Assembly: GCF_003391095.1 (NCBI RefSeq)
Contig: NZ_CP031447.1
Span: 868,001-932,000 of the forward strand
Direction: 5' to 3'
DNA: 64,000 nucleotides
Source of the DNA: Austwickia chelonae
GTDB taxonomy: Bacteria > Actinomycetota > Actinomycetes > Actinomycetales > Dermatophilaceae
Below the pieces are notes generated by a model. The model worked only from the letters and a program-made list of their open reading frames with translations, did no database searches and was not told where the DNA came from. How positions within the stretch are numbered: position 1 is the stretch's first letter; every line of letters begins with the position of its first letter. The position numbers and the translations under genes were made by a program. Positions 1 to 8,125 of the stretch are shown piece after piece.

Positions 1-425
1 CGATGACAACGTTCAGGTGCTCGTCGCTCACCTGAGATTGTGGACAGTACGAGGGTCAGAACTATATGACTGGTCTCAGCTTGGCGGGTCGAGGATGCCC
101 AAAGAGGACCACCACGCCGAAGTATTTCCTTGCGCAGATAATCTCGCGGAAGACGGGTGATTTTCGGGAAAGGCCTTTACCCCGCAGGTGAACCCGGAGG
201 GGAGTCCCGTGACGACTTTTATTGGTGACGCGTCCATGACATTTTTAAGCGTTTCTCAGCTGTTCCTGCACCAGTGCCGCACGGAGACGTTCATCGTCGT
301 CCGATGCCGACGGTCGTGGGACAACGCCGACGCACATTCGCAGAAAGGCGGTGCCTGTGCTGGGGGCAGAAGGCACAGGGGCATCCGGCCCACGGTGGGA
401 AACCGGACACAGCGTGGTGGAAGAA
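1..425. other. left-edge region without a confident gene
   Basis: No convincing gene is seen. A 52-codon frame is open from base 2 to a TGA at 158-160 and could be the tail of a gene cut by the window edge, but its second half has poor GC at third codon positions and I recognise no family. A short hairpin (354-360 pairing with 373-379) lies further in. The rest looks intergenic, downstream of the arc operon. Confidence 0.4.
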
Positions 426-465
426 CCAGCTTGCGGGGCGTGGCGCAACACACCCCGCAAGCTGG
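426..465 (-). terminator. Rho-independent-type terminator of the arc operon
   Basis: A perfect 13-bp inverted repeat (426-438 with 453-465, 14-nt loop) lies 31 nt beyond the arcC stop codon. Read on the minus strand it is followed by TTCTT, a short T-rich tail. Confidence 0.75.
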
Positions 466-495
466 GGTCGTACATCGGTTGAGGGCGGGCGTGCC

Positions 496-1455
496 TCAGC
501 CGATCGGGCGGCGGCGCGGTCCGAGGTCGTCCACCGACCCGTAGGCCCCACCAGGGGTGATGATCGTTCCTGCGGTGCCGTCGAGCATGCCGGCAGCATC
601 CTCCAGGCTGCCGATGGCAGCCATGTCGCCGGTGAGTTCGACGAACTGACAGGCAGCCTCGATCTTCGGTCCCATCGACCCGGCGGGGGCGCCGAGGTCA
701 CGCAGGGCTTTGGGCGTGGCCCGGTGGATGGGCTCGGCGTCATCGGTGCCGAAGTTCCGGATGACGTGGGGGACGTCGGTGAGGATCAGCAGGGCGTCCG
801 CTTCGAGATGTTCGGCGAGTACTGCTGCGCTGAGGTCCTTGTCGATGACGGCTTCGATACCGCGCAGCTTGCCTTCCTCGTTGCGGACCACCGGAATGCC
901 GCCGCCACCGCTGCACACCACGAGTACGCCGCTGTTCAGCAGCTGACGGATGATCCGGGTCTCGACCACCCGTTGAGGTGTGGGCGAGGGGACGACCCGG
1001 CGCCAGTACTCGCCATCGGGTTTCACGACCCAGCTCATCTCCTCGGCCTTGGCCTTGGCGGTGGCTTCGTCGTAGACCTCACCGACGAACTTGGTGGGAT
1101 CCGCGAAAGCGGGGTCGTCGGCGAGAACGAGAGTTTGGTTGACCATGGCGGCGACCTGGCATCCGGGCAGATGGTTCTGCAGGGATTGCAGGATCCAGTA
1201 GCCGATCATGCCTTGGGTCTCGGCACCCAGGGTGTCCAGCGGGTACGGCTGCGACAGGCGCGGATCCTGTGCCGATTCCAGGGCGAGCACTCCGACCTGT
1301 GGGCCGTTGCCGTGGGTGATGACGAGTTCGTGCTCCTGGGCCAGAGGCACGAGTGAAGCGATGGCCCGTTCGGCGTTGGCGATCTGGGTCGCCGCATCCG
1401 GCTTCTGGCCACGCTGCAGGAGGGCGTTGCCGCCCAGCGCTACGACGATTCGCAT
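496..1455 (-). CDS. arcC: carbamate kinase
   Basis: Catalyses the last step of the arginine deiminase pathway: carbamoyl phosphate plus ADP gives ATP, CO2 and ammonia in the cytoplasm. The 319-residue protein starts with the amino-acid-kinase motif VALGGNAL, has HGNGPQVG near residue 48, an SGGGGIPV loop, VIDKD and the GSMGPKIEA segment, all typical of carbamate kinases (usually about 310 aa). It is third in the arcA-arcB-arcC operon, 9 nt after arcB, and is followed by a strong hairpin. No arginine/ornithine antiporter (arcD) is adjacent. Identity is secure. Confidence 0.95.
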   Translation of the reverse strand: MRIVVALGGNALLQRGQKPDAATQIANAERAIASLVPLAQEHELVITHGNGPQVGVLALESAQDPRLSQPYPLDTLGAETQGMIGYWILQSLQNHLPGCQVAAMVNQTLVLADDPAFADPTKFVGEVYDEATAKAKAEEMSWVVKPDGEYWRRVVPSPTPQRVVETRIIRQLLNSGVLVVCSGGGGIPVVRNEEGKLRGIEAVIDKDLSAAVLAEHLEADALLILTDVPHVIRNFGTDDAEPIHRATPKALRDLGAPAGSMGPKIEAACQFVELTGDMAAIGSLEDAAGMLDGTAGTIITPGGAYGSVDDLGPRRRPIG

Positions 1456-1464
1456 GGTGGTTGA

Positions 1465-2466
1465 TCAGTCTCCCAAGGTGGCGACCATGACGGCCTTGAT
1501 GGTGTGCATGCGGTTCTCCGCCTGGTCGAAGACGATCGAGGCCTCGGACTCGAAGACCTCGTCGGTGACTTCGAGGGACTCCATGCCGGTGGCCTGGTAG
1601 ATGTCTTCGCCGACGGTGGTGTTGCGGTCGTGGAAGGCCGGCAGACAGTGCATGAACTTGACCTGCGGGTTGCCGGTGGCTGCCATGGACTCGGCGTTGA
1701 CCTGGTAGTCCTTGAGCAGCGCGATGCGCTCGTTCCAGACTTCCTTGGGCTCTCCCATGGACACCCACACGTCGGTGTAGAGGAAGTCACAGCCGGCGAC
1801 CCCGGCCTTGACATCGTCGGTGACGGTGATGCGGGCCCCGGTCTTCTCGGCGATCTCCTTCGCCTTGGCGATGACCTCGGGTGCGTTCTGGAGTTCTTCA
1901 GGGGCGACCATGCGGACGTCCATGCCGGCCATGGCGCCGGAGATCAGCAGGGAGTTGCCGACATTGTTCCGGGCGTCGCCGAGGTAGGCGAAGGTGATCT
2001 CGGAGAGCGGCTTGTCGCAGTGCTCGATCATGGTCAGCTGGTCGGCGAGCATCTGGGTGGGATGCCATTCGTCGGTGAGCCCGTTCCAGACCGGTACTCC
2101 AGCGAATTCACCGAGGGTCTCCACGAGTTCCTGTGAGGAGCCGCGGTATTCGATGCCGTCGTACATCCGGCCGAGTACTCGTGCGGTGTCCTTCATGGAC
2201 TCCTTGTGGCCGATCTGGGAGCCGCTGGGGTCCAGGTAGGTCACGCCGGCGCCCTGGTCGTAGGCCGCGACCTCGAAGGCGCACCGGGTGCGGGTGGAGG
2301 TCTTCTCGAAGATCAGGGCGACATTCTTGCCCTTCAGGCGAGGACGTTCGGTGCCGCTGTACTTGGCCCGTTTGAGGTCTGCGGACAGGGTGAGCAGGTG
2401 ACGCCACTCCGCGGGGGTGAAGTCGATCTCCTTGAGGAAGTTGCGGTGTCGAAGGTTGAACGCCAT
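1465..2466 (-). CDS. arcB: ornithine carbamoyltransferase, catabolic
   Basis: Converts citrulline and phosphate to ornithine and carbamoyl phosphate. The 333-residue protein shows the carbamoyl-phosphate motif STRTRC near residue 57, DVWVSMGE and the ornithine/catalytic motif HCLPAFHD. The catabolic assignment (arcB rather than argF) rests on its position between arcA (4-nt gap) and arcC (9-nt gap) in one minus-strand transcription unit; sequence alone does not separate the two forms. Start ATG at 2466 gives an N-terminus ([11 protein letters not shown]) typical of this family. Confidence 0.95.
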   Translation of the reverse strand: MAFNLRHRNFLKEIDFTPAEWRHLLTLSADLKRAKYSGTERPRLKGKNVALIFEKTSTRTRCAFEVAAYDQGAGVTYLDPSGSQIGHKESMKDTARVLGRMYDGIEYRGSSQELVETLGEFAGVPVWNGLTDEWHPTQMLADQLTMIEHCDKPLSEITFAYLGDARNNVGNSLLISGAMAGMDVRMVAPEELQNAPEVIAKAKEIAEKTGARITVTDDVKAGVAGCDFLYTDVWVSMGEPKEVWNERIALLKDYQVNAESMAATGNPQVKFMHCLPAFHDRNTTVGEDIYQATGMESLEVTDEVFESEASIVFDQAENRMHTIKAVMVATLGD

Positions 2467-2470
2467 GTCT

Positions 2471-3703
2471 TCAGATGTCCTCTCGTTCGATGGGGCAGCT
2501 CATGCAACGCGGGCCACCACGGCCGCGGCCCAGTTCGGATCCGGCAATGGTGTGGACCTCGATGCCGTTCTCCTCCAGGAACTGGTTGGAGGTGACATTA
2601 CGTTCGTAGGCGACGACGACTCCGGGGCGTACGGCAAGCACATTGCAGCCGTCGTCCCATTGCTCGCGTTCGGCCGCGCCTAAGCTCTGCGGCGCGGTCA
2701 GGGTACGGATGGCGTCGACCCCCAGGGCGTCGGCGATCGCGTCATGCATCTTCTCGGGGGCGTGCCGGGTGACCTTGAGGTCGTCATCGCTGTCGCCGGG
2801 TTCGAGGGTGAAGGAGGGCAGCATGCCCAGCCCGGCGAACTTGGTGAAGCTGTGGTCGTCGACCATCGACATGACCGTGTCCAGGTGCATGGTGGCGCGG
2901 CTGGAGGGCAGCTGGATGCCGATCAGCTTGTCCGCGGCTTTCTTGGCGAAGAGCTGGCTGGCGAGACGTTCGATGCCTTGAGGCGAGGTTCGTTCGCTGA
3001 TGCCGATCATCACTGCACCGTGGCCGAGGACGTGGACGTCCCCGCCTTCCATGGTGGCGTGACCGACGCCGAGCCCGCTGCCCCACCGTTCGAAGGGTGC
3101 GCAGACGGACAAGGTCGGGTGGTAGCGGTAGATGGTGTCGTAGTTCATCGACTCGCGGATACGAGCCCCCCAGCGCATCGAGTTGACGGCCACGCCGCCG
3201 TACACCCAACAGGAGGTGTCCCGGGTGAACAGGTGGTTGGGCAGTGGCGCGAGGATGAACCGGTCGGTGTCCATGGTGGAGAACACCAGGGAGTTGGTGA
3301 CATCGGCGTCGTGTTCGAGTGCCTCGTCCTTGGTGAGCCCGCCGATCAGGAAGGAGGCGAGTTCGTCTGCGGTGACCGAGGTCAGCAGGCGGGTCAGCGG
3401 GTCGATCGCTGCGGGTCCGAAGACCTCGATGTCGAGGAGCTGTTTGAGCAGGTGTTCCCGGGCCTCGGGGATCTCCAGGGTCTCGGCGAGCAGCTCGTGG
3501 AGATAGAGCACTTCGACGTCGAGTTTGCGCAGGGTCTCGGCGAACTGGTCGTGCTCTTCCTGGGCCTTTTCCACCCAGGGAATCTCGTCGAAGAGAAGTT
3601 CGTCCTTATTGCCGGGAGTGAGGCGGGCGAGTTCCTGGCCGGGGCGGTGAAGAATCACTCTCTTCAACTGCCCGACCTCGGAACCTACGTAGGCCTTGGG
3701 CAT
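2471..3703 (-). CDS. arcA: arginine deiminase
   Basis: Hydrolyses arginine to citrulline and ammonia, the first step of the pathway that yields ATP under anaerobic or acid conditions. Motifs include [28 protein letters not shown] and the C-terminal GGPRCMSCP with the catalytic cysteine. I chose ATG 3703 (410 aa, [11 protein letters not shown]) because the family begins here and AAAGGA lies at proper spacing upstream; the frame stays open to 3907 and another ATG exists at 3781, but these extensions lack family resemblance. First gene of the operon; a promoter and a CRP-like site lie about 170-220 nt upstream. Confidence 0.95.
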   Translation of the reverse strand: MPKAYVGSEVGQLKRVILHRPGQELARLTPGNKDELLFDEIPWVEKAQEEHDQFAETLRKLDVEVLYLHELLAETLEIPEAREHLLKQLLDIEVFGPAAIDPLTRLLTSVTADELASFLIGGLTKDEALEHDADVTNSLVFSTMDTDRFILAPLPNHLFTRDTSCWVYGGVAVNSMRWGARIRESMNYDTIYRYHPTLSVCAPFERWGSGLGVGHATMEGGDVHVLGHGAVMIGISERTSPQGIERLASQLFAKKAADKLIGIQLPSSRATMHLDTVMSMVDDHSFTKFAGLGMLPSFTLEPGDSDDDLKVTRHAPEKMHDAIADALGVDAIRTLTAPQSLGAAEREQWDDGCNVLAVRPGVVVAYERNVTSNQFLEENGIEVHTIAGSELGRGRGGPRCMSCPIEREDI

Positions 3704-3875
3704 GGGCCATTTCCTTTCGTGGACCGCGTCGTCGGGATGTCCCTTGGGGGCACCCGGGGAGGTGATGGCGACTTTAGACATGTCTGGGGGCTGAAAACAG
3801 GGGTTCGGTACATGAAAGGAGCGGGAAATGAATAGAAAAACAGGTGCGTTGGTGCTTCTGGTGGTCGCGAGGGCG

Positions 3876-3903
3876 AATATATGCAGCCCCTTGTCGCTTC
3901 CAA
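3876..3903 (-). promoter_or_regulatory. predicted promoter of the arc operon
   Basis: Read on the minus strand: -35 TTGGAA (3903-3898), 16-nt spacer, -10 TATATT (3881-3876). It would give a leader of roughly 165 nt before arcA. Confidence 0.6.
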
Positions 3904-3906
3904 ACA

Positions 3907-3922
3907 TGTGATGTGCGTCACG
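3907..3922. promoter_or_regulatory. CRP/FNR-family-like binding site
   Basis: TGTGA-N6-TCACG is one mismatch from the TGTGA-N6-TCACA consensus. Its centre lies about 45 bp upstream of the inferred arc transcription start, close to a class II activator position. Confidence 0.5.
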
Positions 3923-3958
3923 AAAAATGCCAGGGGGTAAGGCGTGCGCGTCTACGAA

Positions 3959-3980
3959 TATCGATCAATATCGGTTGATA
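3959..3980. promoter_or_regulatory. imperfect 22-bp palindrome, possible operator
   Basis: TATC and GATA ends with an internal ATCAA-N6-TTGAT dyad, centred about 100 bp upstream of the inferred arc start. The regulator is unknown. Confidence 0.35.
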
Positions 3981-4300
3981 AGGGATGAAATGACTCTTTT
4001 GTGAAACTTCCGACCATCGGGTCGCGATGTTCCCTTGGCCGGGTATATTCCGCACTCCTTCCCTTGCTCCGGGGAAATATCCCCTGACCTTGTCGGGATG
4101 TTGAATTCGACGAGGATAAATTCTCGCAGAGCGGAATGCGATGGAGGCTCCGAGCACCGCCTCTTTCGGGGCGAGGGTGGGGCGGGGTGGCCACTGGCGG
4201 CGCCTTGTGCGGCCGAGGTCGGCCCTTTCGGAAGGCCGATGGCCCACCTCCTCCTGGTTAGAGTGGCGAGGACCGGCTCGACGATGAAGTTGGAGACCCG

Positions 4301-5503
4301 ATGTCCCAGAATCGAACTGATGACCCGACCGTGATCATCTCCGGGGCGCGTACCCCGATGGGACGCCTACTCGGATCGCTGAAGGAACTTCCGGCGACCG
4401 CACTGGGCGGCATGGCGATCGCCGGTGCACTGGAACGCTCCGGGCTGGCCGCCACGCAGATCGACCACGTGATCATGGGCCACGTTCTCCAAGCCGGTTG
4501 CGGGCAGATCACCGCCCGCCAGGCTGCAGTGGCCGGTGGGTTACCGATGACCGTGCCGGCGATCACCATCAACAAGGTCTGTCTGTCCGGGCTGGCCGCC
4601 ATCGCCCAGGCCGACCAGATGATCCGAGCCGGCGAGGCCACCGCCGTCGTCGCCGGCGGGATGGAGTCGATGAGCCAGGCCCCCCATCTGTTGGAGAAGA
4701 GTCGGCCGGAACATCGATACGGGGACCGGGTGTTGCGGGACAGCATGGAGTACGACGGGCTCTGGGACGCCTTCACGGACCAAGGCATGGGCGAGCTGAC
4801 CGAGTCGGCCAACCAGGGCGATGTCACTCGCGAGGAGCAGGACGCCTTCGCCGCTCGCAGCCACCGGCTCGCCGCTCGGGCCTGGGCCGAGGGGATCTTC
4901 GCCGAAGAAGTCGTCCCGGTGCGGATCCCCCGACGCCGTGGTGAGGCCACCGTCGTCGACCGGGACGAGGGAATCCGGGCAGACACCACCGTCGACGGGC
5001 TTGCCAGGCTCCGACCGGCCTTTCGCCCCACCGGCACCATCACCGCAGGATCCGCCAGCCAGATCAGTGACGGAGCCTGTGCTGTCGTGGTGACCCGGCG
5101 CTCCACGGCGCAGGAACAAGGGCTCACCTGGCTGGCAGAGATCGGCGCCTATGGCACGGTCGCTGGACCCGACTCGACCTTGCAGTCCCAGCCTGCGCGG
5201 GCGATCGACGCCGCCTGCCGCAGGGAAGGGCTCGACCCGAGCGAGCTCGACGTGGTCGAGATCAACGAAGCCTTCGCCGCGGTCGGGATCGCCGCCCAGC
5301 GACTGCTCGGCCTCGACCCGGAGAAGGTCAACCCGAACGGCGGGGCCATCGCGCTGGGCCACCCGCTGGGTATGTCCGGCGCACGCATCGTCCTCAGCCT
5401 GGCCCTTGAACTGCGCCGACGAGGAGGCGGGGTCGGCGCCGCCGGACTGTGCGGCGGCGGTGGGCAGGGGGATGCGCTGGTGATCCGGGTGCCCCGCGGA
5501 TGA
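4301..5503 (+). CDS. acetyl-CoA C-acyltransferase (thiolase)
   Basis: Condenses two acetyl-CoA or cleaves 3-ketoacyl-CoA. The 400-residue protein has the nucleophile Cys94 in NKVCLSG, the NEAF motif, [16 protein letters not shown] and the C-terminal CGGGGQG with the second catalytic cysteine, in the order and length usual for thiolase II (about 390 aa). ATG 4301 has GTTGGAG at good spacing. It is followed 34 nt later by meaB in the same direction, suggesting co-transcription with acyl-CoA metabolism genes. Biosynthetic versus degradative direction cannot be told from sequence. Confidence 0.9.
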   Translation: MSQNRTDDPTVIISGARTPMGRLLGSLKELPATALGGMAIAGALERSGLAATQIDHVIMGHVLQAGCGQITARQAAVAGGLPMTVPAITINKVCLSGLAAIAQADQMIRAGEATAVVAGGMESMSQAPHLLEKSRPEHRYGDRVLRDSMEYDGLWDAFTDQGMGELTESANQGDVTREEQDAFAARSHRLAARAWAEGIFAEEVVPVRIPRRRGEATVVDRDEGIRADTTVDGLARLRPAFRPTGTITAGSASQISDGACAVVVTRRSTAQEQGLTWLAEIGAYGTVAGPDSTLQSQPARAIDAACRREGLDPSELDVVEINEAFAAVGIAAQRLLGLDPEKVNPNGGAIALGHPLGMSGARIVLSLALELRRRGGGVGAAGLCGGGGQGDALVIRVPRG

Positions 5504-5537
5504 GCGTCTCCCGCCACACCGGAGATGAGAGCATCTG

Positions 5538-6506
5538 ATGTCTCGTCGTGAGACCGATGTCTCCTCGCTGGTCACCCAGGCGCAGGAGGGGTCGCCCCGT
5601 GCGGTGGCCCGATTGATCTCCTTGGTGGAGGAGGCCTCCCCGGCCTTGCGTGAGGTGATGGCGGCGCTGGCCCCGCATACCGGACGGGCCCATGTCATCG
5701 GTCTGACCGGAAGCCCAGGAGTGGGCAAATCGACCTGCACGAGTGCTCTCGTCGGGGCATTACGAGCACAAGGGCGAAGAGTCGGCGTGCTGGCGGTGGA
5801 TCCCAGCTCTCCTTTCTCCGGAGGTGCGCTGCTCGGTGATCGGGTCCGGATGCAGGACCATGCATTGGACAAGGAGGTGTACATCCGCTCGATGGCGAGC
5901 CGAGGTCATCTGGGTGGGCTGTCCTGGGCGACACCGCAGGCAGTGCGGGTCCTGGACGCTGCGGGGTGCGAGGTCGTCCTCGTCGAGACCGTCGGCGTGG
6001 GACAGTCGGAGGTCGAGGTCGTCGGGCTGGCCGATACGACCGTGGTGATGTTGGCACCGGGGATGGGTGACGGTATTCAGGCGGCGAAGGCCGGGATCCT
6101 GGAGATCGGCGACATCTTCGTGGTGAACAAAGCGGATCGTCCGGGGGCCGACGCGACGGTGCGGGATCTGCGCCACATGATCCGGTTGGGCGCACGCGGA
6201 GAAGGGCCGTCATGGCGGCAACCGGTGCTGAGGGCGGTGGCCTCCCTGGGCGAGGGGATCGACGAGTTGGCGGCGGCGGTGACCGAGCATCGTGCGTGGG
6301 CCGATGAGCACGGTGAGCTGGCTCGGCGCAGGTTGGCCCGGGCCGCCGGTGAGATCGAAACGATCGCCTTGGCCACCTTGCGGGGGAGGATGGGCGACCT
6401 CCGCGCGGGAGATGGTTTGGCCTCCTATGCGCGGCAGGTCGTAGACGGGGCCAGTGATCCGTACACGGCGGCGGATCGCGTCGTGGAGCAGTTGGAACGA
6501 GGCTGA
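5538..6506 (+). CDS. meaB: MeaB/ArgK-type GTPase, chaperone of an acyl-CoA mutase
   Basis: G3E-family GTPase that gates cofactor loading and protects adenosylcobalamin-dependent acyl-CoA mutases from inactivation. The 322 residues contain the Walker A loop GSPGVGKST (about 58-66), DPSSPFSGGALLGDR, the ETVGVGQSE switch region and the NKAD specificity motif, all diagnostic of MeaB. The likely client is the mutase large subunit about 1.6 kb downstream. No mutase small subunit is seen in this window. Confidence 0.9.
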   Translation: MSRRETDVSSLVTQAQEGSPRAVARLISLVEEASPALREVMAALAPHTGRAHVIGLTGSPGVGKSTCTSALVGALRAQGRRVGVLAVDPSSPFSGGALLGDRVRMQDHALDKEVYIRSMASRGHLGGLSWATPQAVRVLDAAGCEVVLVETVGVGQSEVEVVGLADTTVVMLAPGMGDGIQAAKAGILEIGDIFVVNKADRPGADATVRDLRHMIRLGARGEGPSWRQPVLRAVASLGEGIDELAAAVTEHRAWADEHGELARRRLARAAGEIETIALATLRGRMGDLRAGDGLASYARQVVDGASDPYTAADRVVEQLERG

Positions 6507-6548
6507 CCCAGGGCCGCGCGCCGCCGTCGTCAGGTGCTGTCGTTTCCG

Positions 6549-6554
6549 TACGGT
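6549..6554 (+). promoter_or_regulatory. -10 box of a leaderless transcript (GNAT gene)
   Basis: TACGGT lies 6 nt before ATG 6561, the spacing expected if transcription starts at the start codon. It supports that start over an upstream GTG at 6534. Confidence 0.45.
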
Positions 6555-6560
6555 GAGAAT

Positions 6561-7589
6561 ATGGATCTGGTCAGCCTTGATCTATCGAATCATGAGCATA
6601 TAGAACATTATTGGCGGGTTCGTGAGACGGCGTTGAGCGCTGGTCGTCCGCGTTTTCAGCCGACGACGCTCGAGGACTTCATCGAATTGATGGGCTTGCC
6701 CGACGAGATCCACAACCGTCGTGTGGTCGGGGTCTATGCCCGGGGTGCCATGTTGGGTGCGGCTATGGAACTGACCCCGAAGGACCCGCAGTCGCAGGAT
6801 GTGTGGATCTTCCCCTATGTCCCGCCGCATTACCGCGGAGACGGGATCGGCTCGATGCTTCTCGAAGAGCTGATCGCTCATGCCCGGGCTCAGGGGCGTA
6901 GCCGGATGCTTTCCGGCATCGAATTCGCCGGGGACTCTCTGGCCGAGGCAGCGCGTCATCCGTATGTCCACTTCGCCCGTCGCCACGGTTTCGAGGTCGG
7001 TCGGCGGATGATCCGATGGGAGCTGACTCTGCCCGTTCCGGAGACCACCGTTGACGCTTTCGCCCAGGCTGCCTGTCAGCGGGCTGAGGGATATCGCTAC
7101 GCCCTCTACCAGGGCCTGCCTCCACCGGGCTGGCGTGATCAGTTCCTTGCGCTGCGTGCAGCCTCGGAGGAGGCCGATCTGGCCAAGGGGATGGCAGTCC
7201 AACCTGAACAGATGCACGGTGACTACGAACTCACCACACGGATGTGGACAGGGCAAGGCCACCACGTGGTCACGGCGGTGGCAGTGGCCCCCGATGGTGA
7301 ACTGGCTGGTTATTCCACGCTACGAGTTCCACCGAAACCGGAGTTCGCGGCCTCCATCCAGGGATTCACCTACGTCGCTGATCACCATCGCCGGAAGCGG
7401 ATCGCGCCGACGCTGCTGTCGGCGACCTCGATATGGCTCAGTCGGCATCACCCTGAACGGATCCATGTCCAGACGACGACGGTGGAGATCGACCGCCGAA
7501 TGGCTTCGCTCAGCAGAGCGGTGGGCTATCGACCGATCGAGACGATGCTGAGGGTCATGCGGCGTCTGATGCCCGCGGGGACGTCCTAG
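6561..7589 (+). CDS. tandem GNAT-domain acetyltransferase
   Basis: A 342-residue protein with two GNAT-like halves. The first (about 45-150) has a recognisable acetyl-CoA loop, YRGDGIGSMLLEEL; the second (about 190-335) has a degenerate one, DHHRRKRIAPTLLSA. Two-domain GNAT proteins of this size are common in actinobacteria; the substrate is unknown and I assign none. An in-frame GTG at 6534 would add nine residues, but ATG 6561 has a -10-like box 6 nt upstream. Same strand as meaB but probably its own transcript. Confidence 0.8.
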   Translation: MDLVSLDLSNHEHIEHYWRVRETALSAGRPRFQPTTLEDFIELMGLPDEIHNRRVVGVYARGAMLGAAMELTPKDPQSQDVWIFPYVPPHYRGDGIGSMLLEELIAHARAQGRSRMLSGIEFAGDSLAEAARHPYVHFARRHGFEVGRRMIRWELTLPVPETTVDAFAQAACQRAEGYRYALYQGLPPPGWRDQFLALRAASEEADLAKGMAVQPEQMHGDYELTTRMWTGQGHHVVTAVAVAPDGELAGYSTLRVPPKPEFAASIQGFTYVADHHRRKRIAPTLLSATSIWLSRHHPERIHVQTTTVEIDRRMASLSRAVGYRPIETMLRVMRRLMPAGTS

Positions 7590-7653
7590 GGGTTGGCCCA
7601 CGGTTCGTGAGTGGGGGCGCACCCAGGGGTGAGGCAGCTGGTTCCTGCTGGAT

Positions 7654-7659
7654 TACTGT
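7654..7659 (+). promoter_or_regulatory. -10 box of a leaderless transcript (thiamine-binding protein)
   Basis: TACTGT lies 7 nt before ATG 7667, and no ribosome binding site is present. Confidence 0.45.
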
Positions 7660-7666
7660 GGGCACC

Positions 7667-7987
7667 ATGCTGATCGCCTTTTCGGTCGCCCCTGCGGTGG
7701 CCGCCGACGAGACCGGTTCGGTGCACGAGGCCGTGGCTGCAGCCATCGAACAGGTGCGCGCCTCGGGACTGCCCCATCGGACCGATTCGATGTTCACCAC
7801 GATCGAAGGTGAATGGGACGAATGCCTGGCGGTGGTGAAACGCTGCTGTGATGCGGTGGCCGAGGTGAGCCCACGGGTTTCTCTGGTCCTGAAGGCCGAT
7901 ATCCGCCCGGGACATACGGGTGAGATGCAGGGCAAGCTCGACCGGTTGGAGACAGCTCTCGCCCGGAGAGCGCACGAAAGAGGCTGA
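7667..7987 (+). CDS. MTH1187-family thiamine-binding protein
   Basis: A 106-residue protein with the family hallmarks MLIAFSVAP at the N-terminus, VHEAVAAAIEQVRASGL, the TDSMFTTIEGEWDE segment and a C-terminal VLKADIRPG. This small ferredoxin-like family (DUF77/YqgV) binds thiamine or related compounds; the cellular role is not settled. ATG 7667 matches the family N-terminus; an in-frame start at 7607 would add 20 residues without family resemblance. Confidence 0.85.
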   Translation: MLIAFSVAPAVAADETGSVHEAVAAAIEQVRASGLPHRTDSMFTTIEGEWDECLAVVKRCCDAVAEVSPRVSLVLKADIRPGHTGEMQGKLDRLETALARRAHERG

Positions 7988-8125
7988 GATCGACGGCCAG
8001 TCGCCGGGCCGTCTGCCGCCGATCGGAGGGGGTGAACGGCCCGTGCTCCGTGTCTCGGGGGGACCGGAGCGCCGCTGACGGAATGCTTTCCCTCTGCACT
8101 GGCGGTCCGTTGTCGTGCCGAGTAG

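Larger units (their letters stand above)
3704..4300. other. divergent intergenic region between arcA and the thiolase gene
   Basis: About 600 bp without a gene, more AT-rich than its surroundings. It carries the arc promoter, a CRP/FNR-like site and an imperfect palindrome (listed separately). On the plus strand a TAGAGT box at 4259-4264 could serve the thiolase gene with a leader of about 30 nt. Confidence 0.6.

Noticed and set aside
2-160. 52-codon open frame at the left edge as a partial gene
   Set aside because: Short, with falling third-position GC and no recognisable motif; kept only as a remark on the region.
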